A stretch of DNA of 47,361 bases from Lachnospiraceae bacterium (GCA_017513005.1 JAFWDM010000130.1:1-47361); one strand, 5' to 3'; numbered from the stretch's first letter, positions 16,652-25,281 are shown. Notes: generated by a model from the sequence alone, not told the origin. Numbers and translations are program-made.

Positions 16652-18253
16652 TCAGGCTGTCCGGATCGCAAGGATCTGCGAAAACAATTCGCGGTTTCCC
16701 ACGATGATCAGGCACAGCTTCTCCCGGGTGCGGGACAGGCCCTCATAAAGAGGAGGGATCGCGTCCCCGCTCCCGCTGTCCGTGCGCAGATGCAGGGCGT
16801 CATCATAATAAAAGTGTCTGTCCAGTACCATAAGGACCCGGTCATATTCCTGGTTGATGACAGTCCCTGTCCGGAAAGCTTCCGGCGCTGCATCTATATA
16901 CACATACCCCATGGAGAGGTAATGTGCCTTCAGGTTGTATTCCTCCTCCTGATTTTCTGCATACAGAACATCTATGCAGCCATAATCCATGTTCCCCGCC
17001 CGGTCCTTCCGGTGAAACAGGGTCCGCAGAAAGGAAAAGACCGGACGGTTGATGCGTATATTGCCGGACATCTCCAGATGCATTGTCTCGTAGCGGCTGA
17101 TCACCGCTTCCGCCTGCTCCATCAGCGGGACCGTCTCCAGGATGCTGTGGGGATCAAAGGACAGAATGCAGGGGATTCCTTCCGCTTCTGCCTGCTCCAG
17201 AACCGACTCCAGCACTTTAGAGGAAAGACGGTTGGCCTCATCGATCATGATACACCAGGGAATCGGTTTCCCCGGTGCAGCAAGCTTCAGGTCCTGCATC
17301 TGTGTTCCGGACAGGATCTTCACCTTGCGCAGGCGCCCGTCGATCACACGGTGCCCCTCTCCCAGCGGTCCGCCGTACAGAAGCAGGACATCCCTTCTGC
17401 GTGAGAGCTCCATCGCCAGGTCATACACCAGAAGGGTCTTGCCTGTGCCCGCATTTCCCGTCAGAGAAACGACCGGGACGGACCCCCTCCCCTCCCCGTC
17501 TCCTGACCTGCCGGCTGCAGCTTTTTCATCTTCCGGGAGCCCCCCGGCGGAATGTCGAAGATTTTCCCGGCCCGGGGCCTGCAGGGAACTGCGGTAGGCC
17601 TCCAGTGCCTCCAGGATCTGCCCCCGGAAATCCGCCTGTTGATTGGTCAGGAAATACCTGCCTGCCAGAAATTTCTCCGGCTCCAGGACCGGGGAGATCA
17701 GATAATCCTGTGCACGGAAAAACCGTCCTATGTCTTCCTCTGCATATTCCTGCAGGATCGGTCTTTGCATTGCCATGGCAAGCTCGGAAAAGGAACTTTT
17801 CTTTAAATAACCGTGATCATTCAGACAGTACAGCACATCTGTCTCCATCACATAGGTATAGGACAGGATCGTCCGCGAAATATGGGACAGATAGTACCTG
17901 TTCTGTTCCAGCTGCCTGCGGATCCTCTCCTCTTCGACCGGTTCACTTTTCAGTTCTATATTCAGGGCACAGCTTCCGTCCGCAGACAGTTTCAGGAGGT
18001 CAAATTCCTTGCTGATATGTTCGATCGTATAGGAAAAATAGAAACCGTCAAAATAAGAGACCCAGTCCCGGTCCCCGGCAGGATCCGTCTGCCGAAAGGC
18101 CTTTGCCAGACCGTCCACGAGTGCGCAAAGAGAAGCCACCTCATGCTGACTGTAGGTCTTCTGCCAGCTGCGCCAGCTCATCGCCTGTGACAGTCTTGAT
18201 ACATTTTCACTGTCCCTGATCCTTGTCAGAGAATATAGATTCAGAGCTCTCAT
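16652..18253 (-). CDS. RecB-like nuclease fused to SF1 helicase (DUF2075-type)
   Basis: A 533-residue protein joining two domains. Residues about 60-180 fit a PD-(D/E)XK nuclease of the RecB/Cas4 type: D85 (EFDLLKL), E100-x-K102 (NIELKSE) and the helix RRQLEQNRYYL with Q114. Residues 258-533 are a DUF2075/Schlafen-group-3-like superfamily 1 ATPase: Walker A GNAGTGKT (266-273), Walker B IMIDEA (335-340), a motif-III-like ILSFDPHS, and motif VI LYEGLSRTREKLCLI near the C-terminus. A low-complexity linker (224-258) separates them. The start is the ATG at 18253; no strong ribosome binding site is seen. An extended -10 promoter lies at 18323. The role is unknown; DNA repair or phage defence are both plausible. 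The hydrolase gene follows 34 bases later. Confidence 0.75.
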   Translation of the reverse strand: MRALNLYSLTRIRDSENVSRLSQAMSWRSWQKTYSQHEVASLCALVDGLAKAFRQTDPAGDRDWVSYFDGFYFSYTIEHISKEFDLLKLSADGSCALNIELKSEPVEEERIRRQLEQNRYYLSHISRTILSYTYVMETDVLYCLNDHGYLKKSSFSELAMAMQRPILQEYAEEDIGRFFRAQDYLISPVLEPEKFLAGRYFLTNQQADFRGQILEALEAYRSSLQAPGRENLRHSAGGLPEDEKAAAGRSGDGEGRGSVPVVSLTGNAGTGKTLLVYDLAMELSRRRDVLLLYGGPLGEGHRVIDGRLRKVKILSGTQMQDLKLAAPGKPIPWCIMIDEANRLSSKVLESVLEQAEAEGIPCILSFDPHSILETVPLMEQAEAVISRYETMHLEMSGNIRINRPVFSFLRTLFHRKDRAGNMDYGCIDVLYAENQEEEYNLKAHYLSMGYVYIDAAPEAFRTGTVINQEYDRVLMVLDRHFYYDDALHLRTDSGSGDAIPPLYEGLSRTREKLCLIIVGNRELFSQILAIRTA

Positions 18254-18322
18254 CCTGCACCCTGTTCCATTCGCCTGCCGCCATCCTATGAGACAGCGGC
18301 CGTGGATTTCATTGCAGTTCCC

Positions 18323-18331
18323 ATTATAACA
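18323..18331 (-). promoter_or_regulatory. Extended -10 promoter for the nuclease-helicase gene
   Basis: On the minus strand TGTTATAAT gives a perfect TATAAT with the extended TG element, immediately after the terminator at 18331-18360. No -35 match is seen, which is usual for extended -10 promoters. Confidence 0.55.
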
Positions 18332-18360
18332 AAAAGCAGGTGCGCACACACCTGCTTTTT
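18331..18360 (-). terminator. Terminator of the nucleoside transport operon
   Basis: AAAAAGCAGGTG and CACCTGCTTTTT form a 12-bp stem with A and T tails and could act in both directions. It follows nupQ by 160 bases and directly precedes the promoter of the next gene. Confidence 0.8.
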
Positions 18361-18371
18361 ACTCAGGATCT

Positions 18372-18426
18372 GTACAGTCCCGCCTGAAAACTCGAAGTGT
18401 TTTACGCGGTTTTTCGCGAAAAACCC
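18372..18426. repeat. Palindromic dispersed repeat, copy 1
   Basis: About 55 bases from GTACAG to AAAACCC, containing TTTTTCGCGAAAAA, nearly identical to a second copy at 32118-32173. Here a further outer arm (CTTCGAGT...AGGCGG, 18439-18456) extends the stem. It lies downstream of nupQ. Confidence 0.8.
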
Positions 18427-18520
18427 TCACAATGATCGCTTCGAGTCTGAGGCGGTCCGAACTTTACCCGGATCGTTACTGCACACCGGCCGGATCCTCC
18501 CGGATACGGTGATTTCTGTC

Positions 18521-19447
18521 TTATACCCTGGAGCCCTTGTTATAAGGCACACCGTTTGCTTTCGGGGCGGAGGCCCGTCCGACAAAGAGGATGAGGATCA
18601 GAACGGTCAGAACGTAGGGCAGCATGGCCAGGATCTCGGAGGGCACCGTGAAAGCGCCGCCGCCCAGAACGACGGTGAGCGCCTGCGCAAATCCGAAGAG
18701 AAGACAGGCGAGATAGCCGCCGTGGGGCGTCCATTTTCCGAAAATGACTGCCGCGATGGCGATAAAGCCCTGGCCGCTGATGGCCGTAGGCATGAACTGG
18801 GGCACGATAGCCAGTGTCATGGCCGCACCGCCCAGCCCGGCCAGAAGGCCGGATAGGATCACACAGATATAGCGCACTTTGTAGACATTGATGCCGAGTG
18901 TGTCTGCTGCCGCGGGATGTTCACCGACCGCCCGCAGGTGCAGGCCCCAGGTCGTGCAGTAGAAAATATAGCACATGAGGATGGAGACGACGAGTGCGAT
19001 GACGGTCGTCATATCCACATTCAGGTTGTTCAGGCTGCCCGGGAGCCCGCTCCTGCCAAAGAGTTTGGGGATCTTGTTCGTGACCGGCAGGGTCTGTGTC
19101 GCACCGTCAAAAAATACCCTGGATAAGAACAGGGCAAGGCCGGGCCCGATCAGATTCATAGCGATCCCGCAGACGGTCTGGTCCGCCTTACAGGTCACCG
19201 AGGCAAAGGCATGGATCAGTCCGAAAACCGCCCCCGCCAGGCCTGCGCAGACAAAGCCCAGCCAGGGATTTCCGGAGAAATATCCGACAGCGGCGCCGGT
19301 AAAGGCACCGATCGTCATCATTCCCTCGATCCCGATGTTGACGACGCCGGAGACCTCGGAGATGACGCTTCCCTGCGCCGCGAACACCATGGGCGTCGAA
19401 TACATGAGGGTAATGCCCAGAAGGAGCAGGAATGTATCTGATGACAT
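18521..19447 (-). CDS. nupQ: Nucleoside ABC transporter permease NupQ-type
   Basis: Inner-membrane permease of 308 residues from the BMP/NupOPQ (branched-chain permease-like) family, with about eight to ten transmembrane helices. The conserved motif VVNIGIEGMMTIGAF is at residues 34-48, and HLRAVGEHPAAADTLGINVYKVR gives the cytoplasmic coupling region that contacts the ATPase. It pairs with NupP to form the channel for nucleoside import. It is the last gene of the operon, 151 bases after nupP. AAGGAAGG precedes the ATG. A palindromic repeat and a terminator follow. Confidence 0.9.
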   Translation of the reverse strand: MSSDTFLLLLGITLMYSTPMVFAAQGSVISEVSGVVNIGIEGMMTIGAFTGAAVGYFSGNPWLGFVCAGLAGAVFGLIHAFASVTCKADQTVCGIAMNLIGPGLALFLSRVFFDGATQTLPVTNKIPKLFGRSGLPGSLNNLNVDMTTVIALVVSILMCYIFYCTTWGLHLRAVGEHPAAADTLGINVYKVRYICVILSGLLAGLGGAAMTLAIVPQFMPTAISGQGFIAIAAVIFGKWTPHGGYLACLLFGFAQALTVVLGGGAFTVPSEILAMLPYVLTVLILILFVGRASAPKANGVPYNKGSRV

Positions 19448-19598
19448 AGTTTCCTTCCTTTCTCTTTTTTCACTGGTTTACTCTTCTTTCATCGCACCGG
19501 ACCCGCAACTTCCGTCACAGGATACGCGGTAAAAAGAAGCGTTCACTTCACCGCGGGCAGGATCCGGTAATAAAGGATTCTGCGCCGCGAAGGATCCC

Positions 19599-20753
19599 TT
19601 AAGGGTGAACATCCGGCTGGTCCTGCATCTTCTTTCTTCTCTGTTTGCTGATCCGGGCAGCTTCCATACGCTCTGCAAAGCGCGGGATCAGATAGGACAG
19701 CGCACAGAAAAATACGATGACACCGATGACGATATTGATGATCTCGGTCGGTGCACCGATCTTGGACTGCAGGCCTGCGCCCCCGTACAGAAGGCCCCCG
19801 AAAAGAAGGCCTGCAAAGATGCAGCCGATCGGGGAACTGAAGGCAATGAAGGCGACGGAAAGGCCGTTGAATCCGACATTTTCAAAAGCAGACAGCGTCG
19901 CGACCGTGTGCGGAGACTGGCCGGTGATATAAAAACCGGCGCCGAGCCCGCAGAGCGCGCCGGAGATCATCATCGCGTGGACGATGCTCCGGTTGACATT
20001 GATACCGGCAAAGCGGGCCGCATGGATATTCTGCCCGACGGCACGCAGTTCAAAGCCCTTCCTGGTAGAGTTCAGGAGATAGGTGATCAGGATCGCAGCG
20101 ATGACCGCTGCAAGGAAGCCGATATTGACATCCGTTCTGCCCAGGGTCTCCTTCAGGATCGGATTCTCCGCGAGAAAGGCCTGTCCCTCCTCGGACCGTT
20201 TCCAGGCAGGGAGCACCATCGTGTAGGTGCACGGATTTACGGGATACATGCCGATGGTACCGTGTTTGTGGAAAAAATCGAGCCCGCAGACCCAGTTGGA
20301 AAAATAGAGGGCGATCCAGTTGAGCATGATGCTCGTGATGACCTCGTGTATCCCCAGCTTCGCCTTGAGAAACCCGACAAAGCCCGCATACAGGGCGGAG
20401 ACCAGCATCGCGGAGGCCAGGACCATGATCACGGCGACCGGCTTCGGAAAATCCAGCATGCTCCCGACCATCGTAGCCACGACACATCCCATGACATACT
20501 GCCCCTCGGCGCCGATATTGAACAGGCCGGTCTTGATCGCGAACGCGACCCCGAGACCGGTAAAAATAATGGGTGTCGACCGAATGATGACGCTGGAGAT
20601 ATCCTTGGGGCGTCCCAGCATGCTCTCGACGAGCGTCCTGATCGACTCGACCGGCGGATAGCCCGCCAGCAGCAGGATGATGCTCGCGACGACGAAGCCC
20701 AGAATGATGGCAATGACCGTCAGGACAAAGGGGTTGCTCAAAATCTTTTTCAT
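19599..20753 (-). CDS. nupP: Nucleoside ABC transporter permease NupP-type
   Basis: Integral membrane permease of 384 residues with about nine to ten helices. Family motifs include KTGLFNIGAEGQYVMG (residues about 74-89) and the coupling segment GFELRAVGQNIHAARFAGINV. It forms the translocation pore together with NupQ, energised by NupO. The C-terminal tail is basic (SKQRRKKMQ) and cytoplasmic. AGGAGG lies eight bases before the ATG, and the gap to nupO is only 22 bases, so the two are translated from one message. Confidence 0.9.
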   Translation of the reverse strand: MKKILSNPFVLTVIAIILGFVVASIILLLAGYPPVESIRTLVESMLGRPKDISSVIIRSTPIIFTGLGVAFAIKTGLFNIGAEGQYVMGCVVATMVGSMLDFPKPVAVIMVLASAMLVSALYAGFVGFLKAKLGIHEVITSIMLNWIALYFSNWVCGLDFFHKHGTIGMYPVNPCTYTMVLPAWKRSEEGQAFLAENPILKETLGRTDVNIGFLAAVIAAILITYLLNSTRKGFELRAVGQNIHAARFAGINVNRSIVHAMMISGALCGLGAGFYITGQSPHTVATLSAFENVGFNGLSVAFIAFSSPIGCIFAGLLFGGLLYGGAGLQSKIGAPTEIINIVIGVIVFFCALSYLIPRFAERMEAARISKQRRKKMQDQPDVHP

Positions 20754-20775
20754 CTTCTTTCCTCCTTTCTCCTCT

Positions 20776-22644
20776 TTACTGCCTGCCCTGCATATCTACA
20801 AGGTGTTTCTGCATATCCGCCAGCTGCTGCTGCATCTGCGCCAGGCTCTGCTGCATGTCCGCAAGAGTGCGGAGCATATCGGGCACAGACTCCGGACCTG
20901 TTTCCCGCAGGGGCTCTTCTGCAGCAGGGACAAGTCCTTCCCGCGCAGGCTCTCCGGGAGCCTCCTCTGTCCCGGCCGGAAGCTCTGCAGCTGCTCCGGC
21001 AGTCTCTGCTGCGGCGGTTTCTCCGGCTGCAGCTTCTTCTGCAGCAGTTTCCGCGGCTGCAGCTTCTGCCGCTGCCGTTTTCTCGGGAACTTCAGAGGGG
21101 TCCGCAAAATCGCCCTCCACCTTACCGCCCGCCATGACCCTGCCGAGCGTGCGGTTGTCGACCGTCCCGTGCGGGAAGATCTGCTGGATATGTCCGTCGT
21201 AGATGACAGCGATCCGGTCCGAGACGTTCATGACCTCGTCCAGTTCAAAGGAGATGAGCAGGACAGCGACACCCTTATCCCTCTCCCGGACCAGCATTTT
21301 GTGGACATTCTCGATCGCACCCACGTCGAGCCCTCGGGTCGGCTGGATGGCGATCAGAACTTTGGGTTCCTGGGCGATCTCGCGCCCGATAATGACCTTC
21401 TGCTGGTTTCCTCCGGAGAGACCGCCCGCCTGCTTCGGCCCGCAGTCCTCGGGACGGACATCGTAGGCCCTGATCAGGTCCTCGGTGAAGGACCGCATTT
21501 TTTTGCGGTCGATCTTTCCGCCCGGAGAAAAGTCGTCTGAGCGGTATTTCTCCAGTATCGCATTTTCATATACGGAAAAGCCTAGGACCAGACCGTCCTT
21601 GTGGCGGTCTGCCGGGATCGTAGCCAGTCCGTGGTCGATGCCGTATTTGGGAGTTTTGTTCTGGATCTCCTGTCCGTCGAGAATGATCTTTCCGCGGCAC
21701 TTTTTGAGGTTGTTCACCGCCTCCATGAGCTCATGCTGACCGTTGCCGTCGATTCCGGCGATGCCGACGATCTCGCCCGCCCGGACCTGCAGATTGAAAT
21801 CCTTGACTGCATCGATCCCCTGCTCGTTTTTCACGTACAGGTTCCGGATATCCAGCACGACCTCCTGCGGCTTTGCGGGTGTCTTCTCCACGACCAGATT
21901 CACCGGGTGGCCGACCATCATGGCGGCCAGATCGTCCTCCGTGACATCTTTGACCGGATAGGTGTCGATGTACTGACCGCGGCGTATGATCGTACAGACA
22001 TCCGAGGAAGCCTGGATCTCCTTGAGCTTGTGGGTGATGATGATGATCGTCTTGCCGTCCTTGATCAGGTTTTTCATGATCGCGAGAAGTTCGTCGATCT
22101 CCTGCTCTGTCAGGACCGCTGTAGGTTCATCGAGGATCAGGATCTCCGCACCGCGGTACAGGGCCTTGAGGATCTCTACACGCTGCTGCATACCGACGGA
22201 AATATCGCGGATCAGCTTGTCCGGCTCTACCTCAAGACCGTACTTTTTCACGATATCCAGAACATTCTGCCGGGCCTTTTTCATATTCAGCCCGATCCCC
22301 GCCGAAGTGGGCTCGGACCCCAGGACAATGTTCTGGGTAACGGTGAAGTTTTCGACCAGCATAAAATGCTGGTGCACCATGCCGATCCCGTGTGCAATAG
22401 CCGCAGTGGGATTTTTGATATCGACCTTTTTCCCGTTAATAAAGATCTCTCCCTCATCCGCCTGATACATGCCGTAGAGGACATTCATCAACGTGCTCTT
22501 GCCGGCGCCGTTCTCTCCGAGGATCGAATGGATCGTTCCCTTTTCCACATCGAGATCGACGTCGGTCAGTGCATAGAAGGACCCGAACCTTTTGGTGATT
22601 CCATGCATCTGTACAGCATATTTGCTGCTGACTTCTGCCGCCAT
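20776..22644 (-). CDS. nupO: Nucleoside ABC transporter ATPase NupO-type with coiled-coil tail
   Basis: Double-ABC ATPase that powers the nucleoside importer. The first nucleotide-binding domain has Walker A LGENGAGKSTL and Walker B ILILDEPTAVLT. The second has a degenerate Walker A (GIAGIDGNGQHEL), signature LSGGNQQK and Walker B VLIAIQPTRGLDVG, as is usual in this family. Typical length is about 510 residues; this protein has 622. The extra 105 residues are an Ala/Glu-rich stretch (518-585) followed by four near-perfect heptads, LADMQQS-LAQMQQQ-LADMQKH-LVDMQGR, predicting a coiled coil. The tail might mediate oligomerisation or bind a partner. AAAGGAGG precedes the start. Confidence 0.92.
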   Translation of the reverse strand: MAAEVSSKYAVQMHGITKRFGSFYALTDVDLDVEKGTIHSILGENGAGKSTLMNVLYGMYQADEGEIFINGKKVDIKNPTAAIAHGIGMVHQHFMLVENFTVTQNIVLGSEPTSAGIGLNMKKARQNVLDIVKKYGLEVEPDKLIRDISVGMQQRVEILKALYRGAEILILDEPTAVLTEQEIDELLAIMKNLIKDGKTIIIITHKLKEIQASSDVCTIIRRGQYIDTYPVKDVTEDDLAAMMVGHPVNLVVEKTPAKPQEVVLDIRNLYVKNEQGIDAVKDFNLQVRAGEIVGIAGIDGNGQHELMEAVNNLKKCRGKIILDGQEIQNKTPKYGIDHGLATIPADRHKDGLVLGFSVYENAILEKYRSDDFSPGGKIDRKKMRSFTEDLIRAYDVRPEDCGPKQAGGLSGGNQQKVIIGREIAQEPKVLIAIQPTRGLDVGAIENVHKMLVRERDKGVAVLLISFELDEVMNVSDRIAVIYDGHIQQIFPHGTVDNRTLGRVMAGGKVEGDFADPSEVPEKTAAAEAAAAETAAEEAAAGETAAAETAGAAAELPAGTEEAPGEPAREGLVPAAEEPLRETGPESVPDMLRTLADMQQSLAQMQQQLADMQKHLVDMQGRQ

Positions 22645-22692
22645 ATTTTCCTCCTTTTCCGAGGAGAAATCGCGCAGGCGATTTCCGCACTA

Positions 22693-23808
22693 TTATTTCA
22701 ACCCTGCCGTATATGCATCCAGTTCCGCCTTCGTCGATGGCGGGATGATCGTGCCGCGCTTGATCTGCTCCCCGATCTCGATCGCCGCTTCATAGATCTC
22801 ATCGGAGTAGTTTTCATGGTGCTCGGGAATGCCGACTGCATCGTCCGTCAGGCCGAAGGAGAGGGTCTGCCCGCCGATGTCCTGCCCTGCGATATGACGC
22901 TTGCCGACCGCCTTTACGGCGACGTTGACATTTTTCAGGGACGAAGTCAGCACGTTATCAGGCGCCAGATAGGCCTGGTCGCGGTCGACGCCGATCGCAA
23001 ATTTACCGGCTTCCTTCGCGGCTTCAATGACCCCCGTGCCGGTGCCGCCCGCCGAGTGATAGACGATGTCACAGCCGTCCGTAAACATCTTGTTGGCAAT
23101 GCTCTTGCCTTTTGCGGCGTCGGAGAAGCTCTCCGCGTACTGGGAGGAGACCCGGACGTTTTTATCCAGGACCCGGTTCGCGTAGGCGACGCCCGCCTCG
23201 TACCCGTACTCGAACTGCTCGATGACTTCACTCCGGATGCCGCCCACGAAGCCCACCTTCTGCGTCTCGGAGACGGCCGCTGCGATATAGCCCACCATGA
23301 AGGAGGATTCCTGGGCGCGGAAGACCACGCCTGTGACGTTCATCGGAGAATCCGCAAACGCATTGTCGACGCAGGCGAAATTCACCTCGGGATTTGCCTC
23401 CGCCGCCTCGAGCACCGCATCCGCGCACGCGAAACCGATGCCCCACATCAGTGTGTTGCCGTTGTCCACCAGCGTCTCGAAATTCGTGTTGAAGTCGCCG
23501 CTCTGCTTGGATTCGATATAAGCGACCTCCGCCCCGGTCTCCGCCTGCAGCTCCTGCAGGCCCTCCCAGGCACTCTGATTGAAGGACTGGTCATTGATGC
23601 CGCCTGTGTCCGTGATCATGGCGATCTTCCAGCCGGTCCCGTCCACATTCTCCACATTCAGATCCATGGAAGAACCGCTTCCGCCTGCGCCGCCCGCGCC
23701 AGCGCTTCCGCCGGTGAGCTCACCCGGCCGCACAAAGCGGCACGCCGGGAGAAGCAGCAGCAGGCACAGGCCCAGTACAGTCAACGCCCTTCTGGTGCAT
23801 TTTCTCAT
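22693..23808 (-). CDS. nupN: BMP-family nucleoside-binding lipoprotein
   Basis: Substrate-binding lipoprotein of the Bmp/PnrA/NupN family, 371 residues, anchored outside the membrane. The signal peptide ends in a lipobox LLPAC with the lipidated C23, followed by a Gly/Ser linker. The binding domain starts at about residue 60 (KIAMITDTGGINDQSFNQSAW), with VDNAF and GTGVIEAAKEAGK as further family motifs. It delivers nucleosides to the NupPQ permease. Its position between udk and nupO, with gaps of 44 and 48 bases, supports a nucleoside (probably uridine and purine nucleoside) substrate. AGGAGG lies just before the start. Confidence 0.92.
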   Translation of the reverse strand: MRKCTRRALTVLGLCLLLLLPACRFVRPGELTGGSAGAGGAGGSGSSMDLNVENVDGTGWKIAMITDTGGINDQSFNQSAWEGLQELQAETGAEVAYIESKQSGDFNTNFETLVDNGNTLMWGIGFACADAVLEAAEANPEVNFACVDNAFADSPMNVTGVVFRAQESSFMVGYIAAAVSETQKVGFVGGIRSEVIEQFEYGYEAGVAYANRVLDKNVRVSSQYAESFSDAAKGKSIANKMFTDGCDIVYHSAGGTGTGVIEAAKEAGKFAIGVDRDQAYLAPDNVLTSSLKNVNVAVKAVGKRHIAGQDIGGQTLSFGLTDDAVGIPEHHENYSDEIYEAAIEIGEQIKRGTIIPPSTKAELDAYTAGLK

Positions 23809-23852
23809 ACCTTCCTCCTCTCCTTAGTTCCTCAATCCGCCTTTATTCCCTG

Positions 23853-24482
23853 TCAGGTCGCGGTCTCTTTCCTGAGCCTGCTGCGGATCAGCTCCAGGAT
23901 CACCTGGACCGCGGCGTCGTTTTTTGCCCCTTCCGGGATAATGATATCTGCTTTCCTCTTACTGGGCTCCACGAACTGATCGTGCATGGGCTTGACCGTC
24001 TGGCGGTACTGCCGGATCACGCTCTCCAGGGACCGGCCCCGCTCATTGACATCCCGGATGATCCTCCGCAGGATCCGCTCATCGGCATCCGTGTCCACAA
24101 AAATGCGGAAATCCATCAGCTCCAGCAGGGAGGGCTCCACAAAGATCATGATGCCCTCCAGGATGATCACGGGATTCGGAAGGACTACGGTCGTCCTGTC
24201 CGACCGGTTGTGTGCCGTATAATCGTAGACAGGCATCTCGATCCGCCTGCCCGCCTTGAGTTCCTTAATATGCCTGCACAGAAGTTCCGTATCGAATGCG
24301 TCGGGATGGTCGTAGTTCAGATGTGTCCGCTCTTCATACGTCAGCTCATCGTGCCGCCTGTAATAGCAGTCATGCCGGAGGATGCTCACTTCATTCTCCC
24401 CGAAAAAGCTCACCAGGCTGTCTGCCAGTGTCGTCTTGCCGCTGCCGCTTCCCCCGGCGATGCCGATCAGAATTGTGTTCAT
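23853..24482 (-). CDS. udk: Uridine kinase
   Basis: Phosphorylates uridine and cytidine to the monophosphates for pyrimidine salvage. The 209-residue protein has the P-loop GIAGGSGSGKTTL (residues 7-19), the nucleoside-binding DCYYRR and HPDAFDTELL segments, PVYDYTAHNR and the lid RRIIRDVNERGRS. Length and motifs match bacterial Udk. It is the first gene of the operon with the BMP lipoprotein and NupOPQ genes, so uptake and trapping of nucleosides are coupled. AGGAGG precedes the start with a 10-base spacer. Its transcript probably starts near 24662, giving a leader of about 180 bases that contains an IS-like hairpin. Confidence 0.94.
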   Translation of the reverse strand: MNTILIGIAGGSGSGKTTLADSLVSFFGENEVSILRHDCYYRRHDELTYEERTHLNYDHPDAFDTELLCRHIKELKAGRRIEMPVYDYTAHNRSDRTTVVLPNPVIILEGIMIFVEPSLLELMDFRIFVDTDADERILRRIIRDVNERGRSLESVIRQYRQTVKPMHDQFVEPSKRKADIIIPEGAKNDAAVQVILELIRSRLRKETAT

Positions 24483-24601
24483 GGGGCAGTTCCTCCTGCC
24501 ATTGCCAAGATCATGAGAACCGTTTATAATAAGACCGTTTTTTGCAGGACTCCCCCACGGATCCTGCGCGATGAAGCGAGTTTCCTTTTTTGCGCGCGTA
24601 T

Positions 24602-24620
24602 CCCACGACTGAAGTCACGG
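24602..24620. repeat. Orphan IS200/IS605-type subterminal hairpin
   Basis: CCCACGACTGAAGTCACGGG is the same imperfect palindrome that occurs at both ends of the IS element at 1464-3821. No transposase gene is nearby. It may be a solo end left by an element, or an unrelated terminal-repeat fragment. Confidence 0.65.
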
Positions 24621-24646
24621 GTATTGTGCGATGAAGAATAAACTGT

Positions 24647-24676
24647 TTGTCAATTCTGCTGAACAATCATTATCAT
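24647..24676 (+). promoter_or_regulatory. LOG-gene promoter (TTGTCA-N18-TATCAT)
   Basis: TTGTCA (24647-24652) and TATCAT (24671-24676), each a 5/6 match, are separated by 18 bases. The predicted leader before the ATG at 24733 is about 50 bases. Confidence 0.6.
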
Positions 24677-24697
24677 TTTAGCACGCCCTTATTACAA
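24669..24697 (-). promoter_or_regulatory. udk-nup operon promoter (TTGTAA-N17-GATAAT)
   Basis: On the minus strand TTGTAA (24692-24697) and GATAAT (24669-24674) are 17 bases apart. The site overlaps the opposing promoter of the LOG gene, so the two may compete. Confidence 0.6.
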
Positions 24698-24732
24698 TTT
24701 CACCATAAAATCAAACCGGAAAGGATCATCGG

Positions 24733-25269
24733 ATGAATATCACTGTCTATCTGGGTGCTTCAAACAGCACTGATAAGATGTATAAAAAGGAAGCGGAGGC
24801 ACTCGGAACATGGATCGGAAAGACCGGAAACCGCCTGATCTACGGCGGAAGCAGGGTCGGCCTGATGGGCGTCCTCGCAGACGCCTGCCTCAAGGCCGGC
24901 GGAGAGGTGATCGGAGTGGAACCGTCCTTTTTTATCGAGGATGAGCTGCAGCACGAAGGCATCACGCAGCTGATCGTCACGGAAACCATGAATGAGCGCC
25001 GCGCAAAGATGATCGAACTGGGGGATGCCTTCATCGCTTTTCCCGGAGGCACCGGTACCCTGGAGGAACTTGCGGAGGTCATGTCTTTGAAAAAACTCGG
25101 GCATATCACAAAACCTCTCGTCATCCTGAATATCGAGGGCTTCTATGACCCCCTTGCCGCCATGCTGGATAAGATGGTCGCTGAAGGGTTTCTGGACCGC
25201 CGGGAGCTGGATAAATTCTTTTTTGCCAAAAACGTGGAATCCGCAGCCTGGCACATCCGGCATGCTTGA
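24733..25269 (+). CDS. LOG-family Rossmann protein (TIGR00730)
   Basis: Lonely-Guy-type protein of 178 residues, related to cytokinin riboside 5'-monophosphate phosphoribohydrolases; in bacteria it probably releases bases from nucleoside monophosphates. The two defining motifs are present: YGGSRVGLMG (residues 37-46) and FPGGTGTLEEL (103-113), with R89/K91 in ERRAKMIE preceding the second. AAAGGATC serves as ribosome binding site. It is transcribed away from the udk-nup operon from an overlapping promoter, and a strong terminator follows. A link to nucleotide salvage fits the neighbourhood but is inference. Confidence 0.92.
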   Translation: MNITVYLGASNSTDKMYKKEAEALGTWIGKTGNRLIYGGSRVGLMGVLADACLKAGGEVIGVEPSFFIEDELQHEGITQLIVTETMNERRAKMIELGDAFIAFPGGTGTLEELAEVMSLKKLGHITKPLVILNIEGFYDPLAAMLDKMVAEGFLDRRELDKFFFAKNVESAAWHIRHA

Positions 25270-25281
25270 GACGAAGAAAAA

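Larger units (their letters stand above)
24483..24732. other. Divergent control region between udk operon and LOG gene
   Basis: It contains overlapping divergent promoters (24647-24697), an orphan IS200/IS605-type hairpin (24602-24620) and two copies of the motif CTTCATCGC on the minus strand. A small GCAGGA/TCCTGC stem lies near 24547-24570. No riboswitch class was recognised in the udk leader. Confidence 0.55.

Noticed and set aside
19605..21137. Plus-strand open frame opposite nupP and the end of nupO
   Set aside because: It crosses two well-supported genes and the intergenic gap, with Asp/Arg-rich sequence typical of antisense frames.
21601..23979. Very long open frame on the plus strand antisense to nupO and the BMP lipoprotein gene
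   Set aside because: The minus-strand genes have clear domains, ribosome binding sites and operon spacing. The plus-strand peptide resembles no family and reflects GC-rich codon bias.
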